From: Planktothrix agardhii NIES-204
GTDB lineage: Bacteria > Cyanobacteriota > Cyanobacteriia > Cyanobacteriales > Microcoleaceae
Length of the DNA: 64,000 nucleotides
NCBI GenBank assembly: GCA_003609755.1
Contig: AP017991.1
Span: 310,001 to 374,000 of the forward strand
Direction of reading: 5' to 3'
Shown here one piece after another: positions 8,252 through 15,792 of this stretch (positions are counted from its first letter, which is position 1; the number at the start of each line of letters is the position of its first letter). Made by a program: the position numbers and the translations under genes. The notes under the pieces were generated by a model. It ran no database searches. It was not told where the DNA came from and saw nothing but the letters and a program-made list of their open reading frames with translations.

Positions 8252-9281
8252 CTACTTAGAAATAAAATGTACCCAAAAACTACCATCAGGTATGCAAACA
8301 CGGCGGATCAGTCGATAGGAATAATTCAAATAAGACCCACTCAAATCCGTGCGATAACCGGAGGAAAACCATTCCCCATAAGGGTCATGAACAATAAATC
8401 CATATTCGTCATAACCCACCACAGGCATAATATGACCAAAGGAGGTGAAATACCCGTGAATAACGGCGGGATTTCCGGCTGCAATCCAATCTTTGATATC
8501 ATCAATGACGGCATTTTCAGTAAAATAATCCTGACAACCATAATCGCGAACAATTCGAGCTAAATCGTAGGGATTATGACGACTATAGCCTTTATTAATG
8601 GCATATTCATAGAGTTCATCTTCAAACTGACCGGAAACTGGTTTTGCGACGAGCTTTTAAATATTCTAAACACATCGCCAGGGAAGTTACGTTACAAGAG
8701 CCCGTCGGATTAAACCAATTATCCAATTGAGATTTATAGGGAACATTGAGACGGGCACTTTTGGGAATGGGTTTAGGATAAACCCGGCTGCCATTTTCAT
8801 GAATTTCCGCGTGTTCTCCCCAAATATATAAAACAGAATATCCATCGTAGGATTCAGTGCGTAAAGCGACTCGTAAATGTCCACGGATGGGATCGTAGGC
8901 TAAAACACTAAATTCTTTATTGGCGGGAATCGCAAATTTTTCCGAGTCATTTAGTTGAGAAGAAGCAATCGGTTTAACCTTAAAAACTGTACTTTTAACG
9001 GTTTTCAGAATTGGAGTTGCTACGGGAATCTGTTCCCGTTTTGCTTCTATTAGCTTTTTCGCCGTTACTGCGCCCAGATAACCCGCTTCACCACACTCCA
9101 TCAACTTCTGAAATTGGTGTAATCCCGCCGTTGATTTCGGGCCAAAAACCCCATCCACAGGCGGATCAAGTAGTCCTAAATCAATTAGTCGAGTCTGAAC
9201 TTGGCGGGAAAGTTCGTCATCTTCAGAAATACCTTTAATATCATATCGAGTATTTTTACCAAGAAAATCTTGTAGTTTCAT
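8252..9281 (-). pseudogene. Peptidoglycan-binding + C39-like peptidase, frameshifted
   Basis: Read from ATG 9281 (MKLQDFLGKN), this encodes a PG_binding_1 repeat (VQTRLIDLGLLDPPVDGVFG...GLHQFQKL), a central SH3-like region, and the start of a C39-like papain-fold peptidase with the catalytic Cys in the GSCNVTSLAMCLEYL block. The frame then ends at 8622 with RRKTSFRSV. The neighbouring frame continues without a break from GQFEDELYEYA to a stop at 8252-8254. It carries the expected catalytic His (FGHIMPVVGYDEYG) and a downstream HDPYGEWF block. One extra base near AAA 8635-8637 or the T-run at 8642-8645 explains the split. Either the gene is recently inactivated or this is a sequencing error; intact, it would be about 342 aa and act on peptides or cell wall. 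Confidence 0.85.
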
Positions 9282-9317
9282 CAGAAAAATGGGTAGAAAC
9301 CCCGTCCCATTCGACAA

Positions 9318-9847
9318 GCTCAGGGCAAGCCTTATAGGACGGCTTTATATTTCCCCTTTCAGGGAGGAGGGTATGGTTGCCCTCCTAACTCCTATTTCTA
9401 GGGTAAAGTTAGCTTAGTGCTTCGCACACGCTACGCGAACGCCAAAGTTTTAAGAGCTTGTTAGGCTAGTAGCACTGTCTTACCCCTCGTAAAACTGTTT
9501 AACTACTAAGGACAGAGCCAGGGACTAGCTATGGATGACGCCACGCTTCGCTATCGCATCCAACAGGGTGTCATAACTCAAAAAACGTAGTCAGTTAAGA
9601 CTTAGGCTGGTCAACTAACTGAAGTTAGGGGCACCAGTCGCGTAGCCTGCGCTCCGCGCATGGCCCCGTCACAGAGAGTGCGGGGTGCTGACAGAGGCTA
9701 ATTCTCACCAATGACTCAAAAAACATGGGGATCAAAGTTGTCAGGACAATTTTACCATTATTAGTCCCGGTGAAACTTCCCAACTCGGGGTTTTCTTTAA
9801 TTCAAGGAACGTAATTTTTTACTCTTTCACTGATAACTGATAACTGA
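9318..9847. other. 530-bp gene-free stretch with RNA-like hairpins
   Basis: No credible ORF is present. Several perfect or near-perfect stems follow one another: AGGAGGG/CCCTCCT (9365-9386), ATGACGCC/GGTGTCAT (9535-9574, one G-T pair), TCAGTTA/TAACTGA (9591-9622), GGGGCACCA/TGGCCCC (9628-9667) and the competing CCCCG/CGGGG (9664-9685). Three short GC-rich runs (CGCACACGCTACGCGAACGC and similar) resemble repeats that cyanobacteria carry in RNA loops. This suggests a structured RNA roughly between 9480 and 9700. A stand-alone HEARO / omega-RNA-type element is one possibility, but I cannot confirm any family. Confidence 0.4.
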
Positions 9848-11158
9848 CTACTGATGACTGTTTGAGGAAGGTTTCAAAATCACAATTCCATAGGCATCAG
9901 GAGACAAATACCGTTGTGCTGCCTGTTGAATGGTTTCTGAACTCAAACTTTGAATATGATCGGGGTAATAGAGACCAGCAGTTAAATCCCCCACCAAAGA
10001 TTGATAGTATCCATACAACCCGGCGCGATCGCTAGGAGTTTCATTTCCAAAGATAAACCGATTTGCCACCTGCATCCTAACTTTAGCAATTTCATCTTCG
10101 GTAATTAATTCGCTTTGGATTTGACGAATATGATCGGTGAGAATTCCTTCAACCAGAGCCAAATTCTCCACGGGCAAACGGGCTGAAATATAAAATACCC
10201 CCTGCCAACGCTGGGTCATATTACTCGCAGAAATCGACGAAACTAACCCCCGATTTTCTCGTAGGTCTTGGAATAGTCGTGCGGTTCTGCCCTGACCTAA
10301 AATATAGGCTAAAACATCTAAAGGATAGGTTTCAGAAAGTTCTACTAAACCAGGTACACGCCACAACATCAATAATCGGGCTTGTTCCAAGGTATCATCA
10401 ATGATTTCTTGACGAACAATTTCCTGAAAACTCGCTTCAGGAGTCCAGGGTTGTAGTTCAGGGAGGGCAGAACCCGACGAGGATGGGGAATAAACCGAGC
10501 TAACGGAATTTTCTACCGTTTGGATCAAATTTTCCACGGGTAAATTTCCGACCACTGCTACGGTCATGGAGCGGGGCTGATACCAAGTGCCATGGAAATT
10601 CCGCATTTGTTGAGATTGTAACTGCTCAATCACCGATGCTGGCCCCAAAACCGGACGACGATAGGGGAGTCGCTCAAAGGCGATTTCCATGGACTGACGG
10701 AAGGAACGCCGACCTGGGTTATCTTCAGCCCGACGAATTTCTTCTAAGACGACAAATCGTTCCCGTTCAAAGGCTTCATCCGCGACACTGGCATTCAGAA
10801 CCACATCAAATTGTAGAGGAGCTAAATCCGCAAAGTCCTGGGGGGCGGTGGTGATGTAGTAATGGGTATAGTCCTGACTGGTTGCTGCATTGGTGACCGC
10901 GCCCCGTTGTTCGATTTTTTGCTCAAATTCCCCGATTTGCAGATGGGGTGTGCCTTTAAAAACGATATGTTCTAAAAAGTGCGCCATACCGTTGATATCA
11001 TCGGATTCAATGGCTGAACCAATATTAATCCAAACATTGAGATTTACCGCATCAACTGCTAACTGTTCTGCCACAATGGTCAGACCATTGGAGAGTTGAT
11101 GAACAGTGGGAGTATTGATCGGTCGAGGCAAAGATGGTTTAACGAGGATAGAAGTCAT
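9848..11158 (-). CDS. M16-family zinc peptidase
   Basis: A 436-residue protein with the inverted zinc motif HxxEH at residues 60-64 (HFLEH) and the downstream glutamate in VVLEEIRRAEDNPG, typical of processing-peptidase-like M16B enzymes. The C-terminal half (GQGRTARLFQDLRE, SISASNMTQRWQG) matches the second, non-catalytic repeat of the fold. There is no signal peptide. Cyanobacteria often carry two M16 genes in tandem; only one is seen here, so it may work alone or with a distant partner. It probably degrades or processes peptides; the substrate is unknown. Confidence 0.9.
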   Translation of the reverse strand: MTSILVKPSLPRPINTPTVHQLSNGLTIVAEQLAVDAVNLNVWINIGSAIESDDINGMAHFLEHIVFKGTPHLQIGEFEQKIEQRGAVTNAATSQDYTHYYITTAPQDFADLAPLQFDVVLNASVADEAFERERFVVLEEIRRAEDNPGRRSFRQSMEIAFERLPYRRPVLGPASVIEQLQSQQMRNFHGTWYQPRSMTVAVVGNLPVENLIQTVENSVSSVYSPSSSGSALPELQPWTPEASFQEIVRQEIIDDTLEQARLLMLWRVPGLVELSETYPLDVLAYILGQGRTARLFQDLRENRGLVSSISASNMTQRWQGVFYISARLPVENLALVEGILTDHIRQIQSELITEDEIAKVRMQVANRFIFGNETPSDRAGLYGYYQSLVGDLTAGLYYPDHIQSLSSETIQQAAQRYLSPDAYGIVILKPSSNSHQ

Positions 11159-11356
11159 TTAATTCAGTTATCAGTAAACAGTTATCAGTGGTTAGACGCG
11201 CCTAAACAAAGCGCAATCTCGTCAGGCTGTTATTGCATCCGTACCAGTTATTAGTTATTCGTTCATAGTTGATAGTTTTTATTGTATTGTAGGTTATTAG
11301 CTAAAAACCGACAATTCCTACACTGAAAACTGTTTACTGATAACTGATAACTGATT

Positions 11357-11527
11357 ATGGCATTCTTTCGTCAATATATAGCCCCATTGATTGTGGTCAT
11401 CATGTTTTTATTCGCTCTGTTCGTTGTCAGTGCGCGAATTTTTCTCCCTGGAGATATGACCGCCCCAGCACCCATTGGCACGATTACTACATCGGCGACC
11501 TATTTCCTTAATCATATCCGTGTCTGA
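11357..11527 (+). CDS. 56-aa single-pass membrane protein
   Basis: ATG 11357 opens a frame of 56 codons, ending in TGA at 11525-11527. The product begins MAFFRQYIAPLIVV and has one strongly hydrophobic segment (about residues 8-30), then FLPGDMTAPAPIG and a Thr/Ser-rich end. Its stop overlaps the GTG I propose for the next gene (11520), so the two are probably translationally coupled. The size and make-up recall the small one-helix proteins of thylakoid complexes, but I do not recognise the family. Confidence 0.6.
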   Translation: MAFFRQYIAPLIVVIMFLFALFVVSARIFLPGDMTAPAPIGTITTSATYFLNHIRV

Positions 11528-12014
11528 AGTTTTTATTCCCGGTTATCATTTGCGCCAGGGGTCACGTTTAGATCGGGCTTTATTACTCAAGTTTGCATAT
11601 CGAACCTATAAGGAACAATTCCCCGATCAAGATTTAAGCCATCTCGCCCTAACTGTTGAGCAGTATTTTTCGCCTCAAACTCCTTTGTGGTGGGTGGATA
11701 AATTCAACCCAGACTCCTACCCTCCCGAACCGATAGCTTGTTTATGGTTAGGTAATGCGATTGATTTGGCCGACGGAGAACGCACCGCCCATGTTTTTTT
11801 GTTGTATGTCGCACCAGAACACCGAAAACGGGGTATTGGTTCGGCTTTAATGGCTCATGTCCAACAGTGGGCCATAGGACGAGGCGATCGCAAAATCAGT
11901 CTACAAGTTTTCACGAATAACCAACCCGCTCTCAATCTTTATCAGAAACTAGGTTATCAACCTCAATCTTTGTCGATGCAGAAGATTCTATACAGAGAGG
12001 TTGAACTTCCCTAG
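11520..12014 (+). CDS. GNAT-family N-acetyltransferase (RimI-like)
   Basis: A 164-residue protein if started at GTG 11520; the open frame extends to 11475 but its first 15 residues (RLLHRRPISLI...) look unlike the family and overlap the upstream small gene. The acetyl-CoA binding signature is in the APEHRKRGIGSALM segment, followed by VFTNNQPALNLYQKLGYQ, the usual GNAT end. It transfers an acetyl group from acetyl-CoA, perhaps to the N terminus of a ribosomal or other protein, but GNAT specificity cannot be read from these motifs. It is likely coupled to the 56-aa membrane protein upstream. Confidence 0.82.
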   Translation: MSEVFIPGYHLRQGSRLDRALLLKFAYRTYKEQFPDQDLSHLALTVEQYFSPQTPLWWVDKFNPDSYPPEPIACLWLGNAIDLADGERTAHVFLLYVAPEHRKRGIGSALMAHVQQWAIGRGDRKISLQVFTNNQPALNLYQKLGYQPQSLSMQKILYREVELP

Positions 12015-12057
12015 AATTGATAACATCAACGATGACAAATTGTTGTAAATTAATGAT

Positions 12058-12801
12058 ATGGAGGATGAAAAACTGATCGTAACCAATAATCAAGACCCCT
12101 TAGAAAGTCCTTTGGATCAATTGGATGATGGCGAAATGGCCAAACCCGATCCAGAGGAAATGTTGCTGTTGTTAACCTCATCCGAACCGCAACAGCGCAT
12201 GATTGCGGCCAGGGCATTTTGTGAAATTAAGGACAGGCGGGCTATTCCTGATTTAATTCGGTTGTTGAAGGATAGTTGCCCTTTGGTGCGGGTAAGTGTG
12301 GCCTATGCCTTGGGACGCAATTCTAATTCCCAAGTGGTGGAAGCTTTGATTACACAACTGCATCAAGACTGGAATGGTTATGTCCGTAAAGGGGTGGTTT
12401 GGGCTTTAGGAACCTGTGGCGATCGCCGAGCTTTAGAACCTTTGTTAGATGCCCTAAAAACCGATATTCCCGCCGTGCGTCTGTGGGCGGCGAGTTCCCT
12501 CGGTCAAATGGCGAAAGTGAGTTATGATACCGTGATTCGGGCAATTCCCCCCATGATTGAAGCCCTCCGTCAAGATCCGGTTCCGGCGGTTAGAAGTAAC
12601 TGCGCTTGGGCATTGGGTCAACTCTGTCGAGAACTACCCTCTAATGTTGTTTATGCCGTGGCTATTGATGCCTTAATTGAAGCCTTAGAAGAAGATGGGG
12701 ATGTAGGGGTTAAGGATGATGCTAAATCATCGTTATTAAGAGTCGGTGATCCGAGGGGATTACAAATTATTGAAGATTTAGAAATGGACGGCCTATTATA
12801 G
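12058..12801 (+). CDS. HEAT-repeat protein (PBS-lyase-like repeats)
   Basis: A 247-residue protein made of about five to six HEAT units, such as RRAIPDLIRLLKDSCPLVRV, SVAYALGRNSNSQVVEALI and RRALEPLLDALKTDIPAVRL. The acidic N terminus (about 50 residues) lacks repeats. Such units occur in phycobilin lyases of the CpcE/F type but also in many scaffold proteins. No phycobilisome gene is nearby, so a lyase role is not supported here. A binding or scaffold role is the safe reading. Confidence 0.85.
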   Translation: MEDEKLIVTNNQDPLESPLDQLDDGEMAKPDPEEMLLLLTSSEPQQRMIAARAFCEIKDRRAIPDLIRLLKDSCPLVRVSVAYALGRNSNSQVVEALITQLHQDWNGYVRKGVVWALGTCGDRRALEPLLDALKTDIPAVRLWAASSLGQMAKVSYDTVIRAIPPMIEALRQDPVPAVRSNCAWALGQLCRELPSNVVYAVAIDALIEALEEDGDVGVKDDAKSSLLRVGDPRGLQIIEDLEMDGLL

Positions 12802-12819
12802 TTTCTATCGTTTCAGAAC

Positions 12820-12978
12820 TTGATCGATAAGGTTAACCGCAACGCCGTGTTACCTCAGCTTTTGACCTGGGCAAAACCAGGTGGGTACCTCGACCAGACT
12901 TAAAGTTTCCGAGTCTAAGCTCGGTTTACTGCCGCCTGCAATTCTCTTGGCTCCCGTATTCTTAAAGCTATAGATCAA
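12820..12978 (+). ncRNA. Rod-like non-coding RNA candidate, possibly 6S RNA
   Basis: Between the HEAT gene and the repeat patch, 10 bases at 12820-12829 pair with 12969-12978 (9 of 10 pairs), closing a roughly 159-nt element. Inside are two perfect hairpins, ACCTGG-gcaaaa-CCAGGT (near 12865-12882) and CCGAG-tctaag-CTCGG (near 12909-12924). A single rod closed by a long-range stem with internal bulges is the architecture of 6S RNA, which sequesters RNA polymerase. I recognise no diagnostic primary motif with certainty, and the strand is a guess. Confidence 0.42.
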
Positions 12979-13068
12979 AAAAACATATCGGCAAATCACC
13001 AACGCCGCAGCACAACCTTGAAACCATTATAACAGATTTTTCTGGGATAGCAAGGAGATCGGGCAAGA

Positions 13069-13104
13069 GGTAATGGGTAATGGGTAATGGGTAATGGGTA
13101 ATGG
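13069..13104. repeat. TAATGGG heptamer tandem repeat
   Basis: Four to five head-to-tail copies of TAATGGG. The same heptamer, mixed with TAATAGG, recurs at the right edge of the window (63940-63985). Heptameric intergenic repeats of this sort are frequent in filamentous cyanobacteria. Confidence 0.85.
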
Positions 13105-13145
13105 CTGTTGTTCATCAAAAAATTAAATTCTTTGTTGAGCTTTAG
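13103..13145 (+). repeat. Fragment copy of the TPR gene 3' end
   Basis: These 43 bases match the last 43 bases of the TPR gene (13803-13845) nearly perfectly, including its stop codon, yet they lie upstream of that gene. A third, longer copy is at 14607-14663. All three are in the same orientation. Confidence 0.85.
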
Positions 13146-13153
13146 CTCCGCCG

Positions 13154-13214
13154 GTTGTTGCGCATCTTCTCTGTTATTGTAGTTTAACAATAGATTGCGC
13201 TTAAGCGCAACAAC
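13154..13214. repeat. 61-bp element with 10-bp inverted ends
   Basis: GTTGTTGCGC (13154-13163) and GCGCAACAAC (13205-13214) are perfect inverted ends. The right-hand 39 bp (13176-13214) recur at 15738-15776 with two differences. It looks like a small MITE-type element. The first ten codons of the longer TPR frame (from 13195) come from it, which argues for the later start at 13225. Confidence 0.7.
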
Positions 13215-13224
13215 AATATCAAAT

Positions 13225-13845
13225 ATGCCTCTTTCCTTAGAACAACAACTCAACTACTGGACTAAATATTTTCATTCCCATCCTGATGATATTCGGGGAT
13301 ATATTCAACGGGGAATGGTTTATTTTAAATTAGGGAAAATTACTGAATCAATTCAAGACTTTGATCACGCAGAAAAGTTGGATTCTAGCATTAAACCCTA
13401 TTTGTGGCAACGGGGATTATCCTATTATTATACAGAACAATATCAACTCGGTGCTGAACAATTTGAAATTGATTTAACCGTTAATTCCCAAGACGTTGAA
13501 GAAACGGTTTGGCGATATTTATGTATTGCCCAATTTCAGGGAATTGAAGCTGCTAAAAATACCCTGCTTCCAGTTAAAAATGATCCGCGTCCAGTGTTAA
13601 AAAGTGTTTATGAATTATTTGCCGGGAATTGTACCCCGGAAGACTTATTAAAAATCGGACAAAAACAAGGAAAACAAGGGAATTTTTATAGTCATCTTTA
13701 TTTGGGATTATATTATGAAGCAGAACAAAATATAGAACTTGCTAAAACCTATATTAATCAAGCTGCAACTGAATATGAAATTGATGATTATATGTGGAAT
13801 TTAGCCGTTGTTCATCAAAAAATTAAATTCTTTGTTGAGCTTTAG
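13225..13845 (+). CDS. TPR-repeat protein
   Basis: I start at ATG 13225 (MPLSLEQQLNYW, 206 aa) because upstream codons fall in a repeat element. Residues 20-90 carry tetratricopeptide-like helices (IRGYIQRGMVYFKLGKITES, SSIKPYLWQRGLSYYYTEQY) and more follow near residue 155 (SHLYLGLYYEAEQN). The protein is soluble; similar cyanobacterial proteins of about 200-300 aa exist without known function. The last 57 bases of the gene are duplicated downstream of the adjacent toxin-antitoxin pair, and the last 43 bases also upstream of the gene. Confidence 0.75.
   Translation: MPLSLEQQLNYWTKYFHSHPDDIRGYIQRGMVYFKLGKITESIQDFDHAEKLDSSIKPYLWQRGLSYYYTEQYQLGAEQFEIDLTVNSQDVEETVWRYLCIAQFQGIEAAKNTLLPVKNDPRPVLKSVYELFAGNCTPEDLLKIGQKQGKQGNFYSHLYLGLYYEAEQNIELAKTYINQAATEYEIDDYMWNLAVVHQKIKFFVEL
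13789..13845 (+). repeat. Left direct repeat of toxin-antitoxin cassette 1
   Basis: The final 57 bases of the TPR gene including its TAG stop. They are repeated at 14607-14663 with only a few differences. The two copies flank the DUF433/DUF5615 gene pair. Confidence 0.88.
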
Positions 13846-13903
13846 CGTTATCTATTATAATTAGAGAAACATTGCTGTTGATGATTAAAAAGGAGGCAGT
13901 AAC

Positions 13904-14230
13904 ATGACCCTAAAAGACTTAGAACCTCAACTTCTAGCATTAAGTCTAACAGAAAAAGCACAGGCGATTCAATTGCTCGTTCAAAGTTTAAGTAATGTTT
14001 GGCAAGGAATTGAAAAAACTTCTGGGGTATGCGGTGGCGATGCTAGAATTGCTAACACTCGTATCCCCATTTGGTCATTACTCAATTATCGTCGTAATGG
14101 TGCTTCTGATGCTCGAATTTTACAAGATTTCCCTCACTTGAAAGCAGAGGATTTAGTCAATGCTTGGACTTATGCTGATACTCATTCAGAAGAAATTGAG
14201 GCAGCTATTCGCAGAAATGAGGAAGATTGA
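13904..14230 (+). CDS. DUF433 antitoxin
   Basis: A 108-residue protein. The N-terminal part (LEPQLLALSLTEKAQAIQLL) resembles small addiction-module proteins, and residues about 45-100 form a DUF433 winged-helix domain (GGDARIANTRIPIWSLLNYRRNG, LQDFPHLKAEDLVNAW). DUF433 proteins neutralise PIN-like toxins and repress their own operon. An AAAGGAGG ribosome site lies just before the ATG. The toxin gene starts three bases after the stop, the usual tight coupling. The pair is bracketed by direct repeats. Confidence 0.88.
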   Translation: MTLKDLEPQLLALSLTEKAQAIQLLVQSLSNVWQGIEKTSGVCGGDARIANTRIPIWSLLNYRRNGASDARILQDFPHLKAEDLVNAWTYADTHSEEIEAAIRRNEED

Positions 14231-14233
14231 AAA

Positions 14234-14575
14234 ATGGATCGTCTATATGCGGATGAAAATTTTCCATTACCAATTGTTAAATTATTGCGTCTCGCTGGTC
14301 ACGATGTGCTTACCACTGAAGAAGGGGGAAATTCGGGATTAGGAATTCCTGATCAGGATGTTCTTGCTTATGCTGTCAGAAATGAGCGTGCTATTTTAAC
14401 GCGAAATTGGGATGATTTTAGACAATTGCACCGAGCGCACCCTGATCATTTTGGAATTATTATTTGCAAAGAAGACTTAAATACCGAAAGACAAGCTACA
14501 CGCATTAATGAAGCTATTTCTGATCAAGGAAATCTCCAAGGTAAGTTAATTAGAATCATTCGTCCGCAGCAATAA
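14234..14575 (+). CDS. DUF5615 PIN-like toxin
   Basis: A 113-residue protein with the DUF5615 PIN-like pattern: LYADENFP near the N terminus (acidic metal ligands), a VLTTEEGGNSGLGIPDQDVLAYA central block and AILTRNWDDFRQLH, whose Asp residues complete the presumed nuclease site. By family it is expected to be an RNase-type toxin held inactive by the DUF433 partner. All acidic positions seem intact, so it is probably functional. Three bases separate it from the antitoxin gene. Confidence 0.87.
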   Translation: MDRLYADENFPLPIVKLLRLAGHDVLTTEEGGNSGLGIPDQDVLAYAVRNERAILTRNWDDFRQLHRAHPDHFGIIICKEDLNTERQATRINEAISDQGNLQGKLIRIIRPQQ

Positions 14576-14606
14576 TTAACCAAGTTACCAGTTTTCTATT
14601 CCCTGC

Positions 14607-14663
14607 TATATGTGGAATTTAGCCGTTGTTCATCAAAAAATAAAATTTGGTGTTGAGCTTTAG
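14607..14663 (+). repeat. Right direct repeat of toxin-antitoxin cassette 1
   Basis: A 57-bp copy of the TPR gene 3' end (13789-13845), including the stop codon, with a small number of changes (for example AAAATTTGG for AAATTCTTT). It is not in a reading frame of its own and lies 31 bp after the toxin stop. Confidence 0.88.
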
Positions 14664-14666
14664 TTT

Positions 14667-15752
14667 TTAAGCTAAGGTAAAATCAGAGGCTCCTAGTGCT
14701 ACGGTTGTACCCGATAAAACCGCGATAATTTCCCCAGTTCCAGAAATTTGAACGGCGCTTCCTCCGGCTTGGGGAACAATGGCTAATTGTGCAAAGGTTA
14801 ACCCTCCTGATAAAGCCAATTCATCGGAACCTTGAATAAAATCTGTAATAGTATCGGTTCCCAAACCCGGGGCGAGAATAAAGCGATCATTGCCTCCACC
14901 TCCGGTAATCGTATCATTATCCCGATCACCGGAAATAATATCATCACCTTCACCGCCATTGATTTGATCGGCTTCTCGACCAGCATAAATAGTATCGCTT
15001 CCTACACCCCCATCGAGAATATCGCCCCCTTTTCCACCATAAACCGTATCATTTCCATTTCCTGATTGAATACTATTGTTAAAACGGTTGCCTAGAATTT
15101 CATCTTGGCCTGCGGTTCCAATTAAGTTTTCAATTTCGGTTGTAAAGGAGGTATAGGTTCCAAAGGTATCTGTTTTATAGGTCGCTCCCTCTGGTGCTCC
15201 TTGGGAGGGTTCTAAATTATAGTCTAATCCCTTGAGGGCGGCTTGGGTGGTAAAAGGTAGCCCAGGAGCTAACCGCAAGGTATAGACTTCATCCGCAGAT
15301 AAACCCGAAAAATCAACGGTATCAATACCACCACTATCCCAAATTGTGGCAACCTGTTTAAAGTTCGTATCATTGAAGGTATAAACATCATTACCAGTAT
15401 TATTATTCTTAACCCCATACAAAAACTGCAAGGCTAAAATATCGAATGGCATTAGGGTTTGAGGTTCCGGTGCTCCTGCGTCCCCTGCTGTGGCGCTACC
15501 CGGATTATAGGACATAACCGTATTTCGAGAATTGTCCTGTTCAAAGGGTAAGAATACTCGCCCGGGTGGAGGTGGAGTCGGATTTTTTTCTCCCGCATTG
15601 TAATTACCAGGATGTTCTAAACCCAGTGCATGACCTAGTTCATGAATCAGGGTTGAATATTCATAGGTACCGGGGAGATTCCCAAAGTTATATTCTCCTG
15701 TTTTCAAAACTACAGCCTGAAAACCATTTGGGTCAGTATTGTAGTTTAACAA
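14667..15752 (-). pseudogene. Serralysin-like RTX metalloprotease, 5' half missing
   Basis: Encodes 361 residues that start in the middle of a serralysin (M10) catalytic domain. The zinc motif HELGHALGLEHPG lies near residues 38-50, and the Met-turn SRNTVMSYN about 45 residues later. Hemolysin-type calcium repeats (GNDTVYGGKGGDILDGG, GDDIISGDRDNDTITGG) and a C-terminal secretion domain follow. The last 60 residues resemble the end of the RTX nucleotidase at 4491 (both contain GLTFAQL). The propeptide and the start of the catalytic domain are absent: the frame runs into the repeat at 15738-15776, and the only available start is a TTG inside it. The zinc site is intact, but the product is probably not functional. 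Confidence 0.82.
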
Positions 15753-15776
15753 CAGATTGCGCTGAAGCGCAACAAC
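15738..15776. repeat. Second copy of the 13176-13214 element
   Basis: 39 bp identical to 13176-13214 except at two positions, in the same orientation, followed by an extra GCGCAACAAC unit. It marks the truncation point of the serralysin gene and lies 16 bp from the end of pcrA. Confidence 0.85.
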
Positions 15777-15792
15777 AAGCGCAACAACGGGG

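Noticed and set aside
8267-8563. Plus-strand frame of 98 codons after nadC
   Set aside because: It is opposite the downstream half of the frameshifted C39-like gene, which has far better protein features.
12996-13253. Minus-strand frame of 85 codons
   Set aside because: Made of heptamer repeats and repeat-element sequence (HYPLPITHYPLP), with no real protein character.
13003-15790. CRISPR array
   Set aside because: The repeats here are few, of unequal spacing and partly coding; no regular repeat-spacer pattern exists here or elsewhere in the window.
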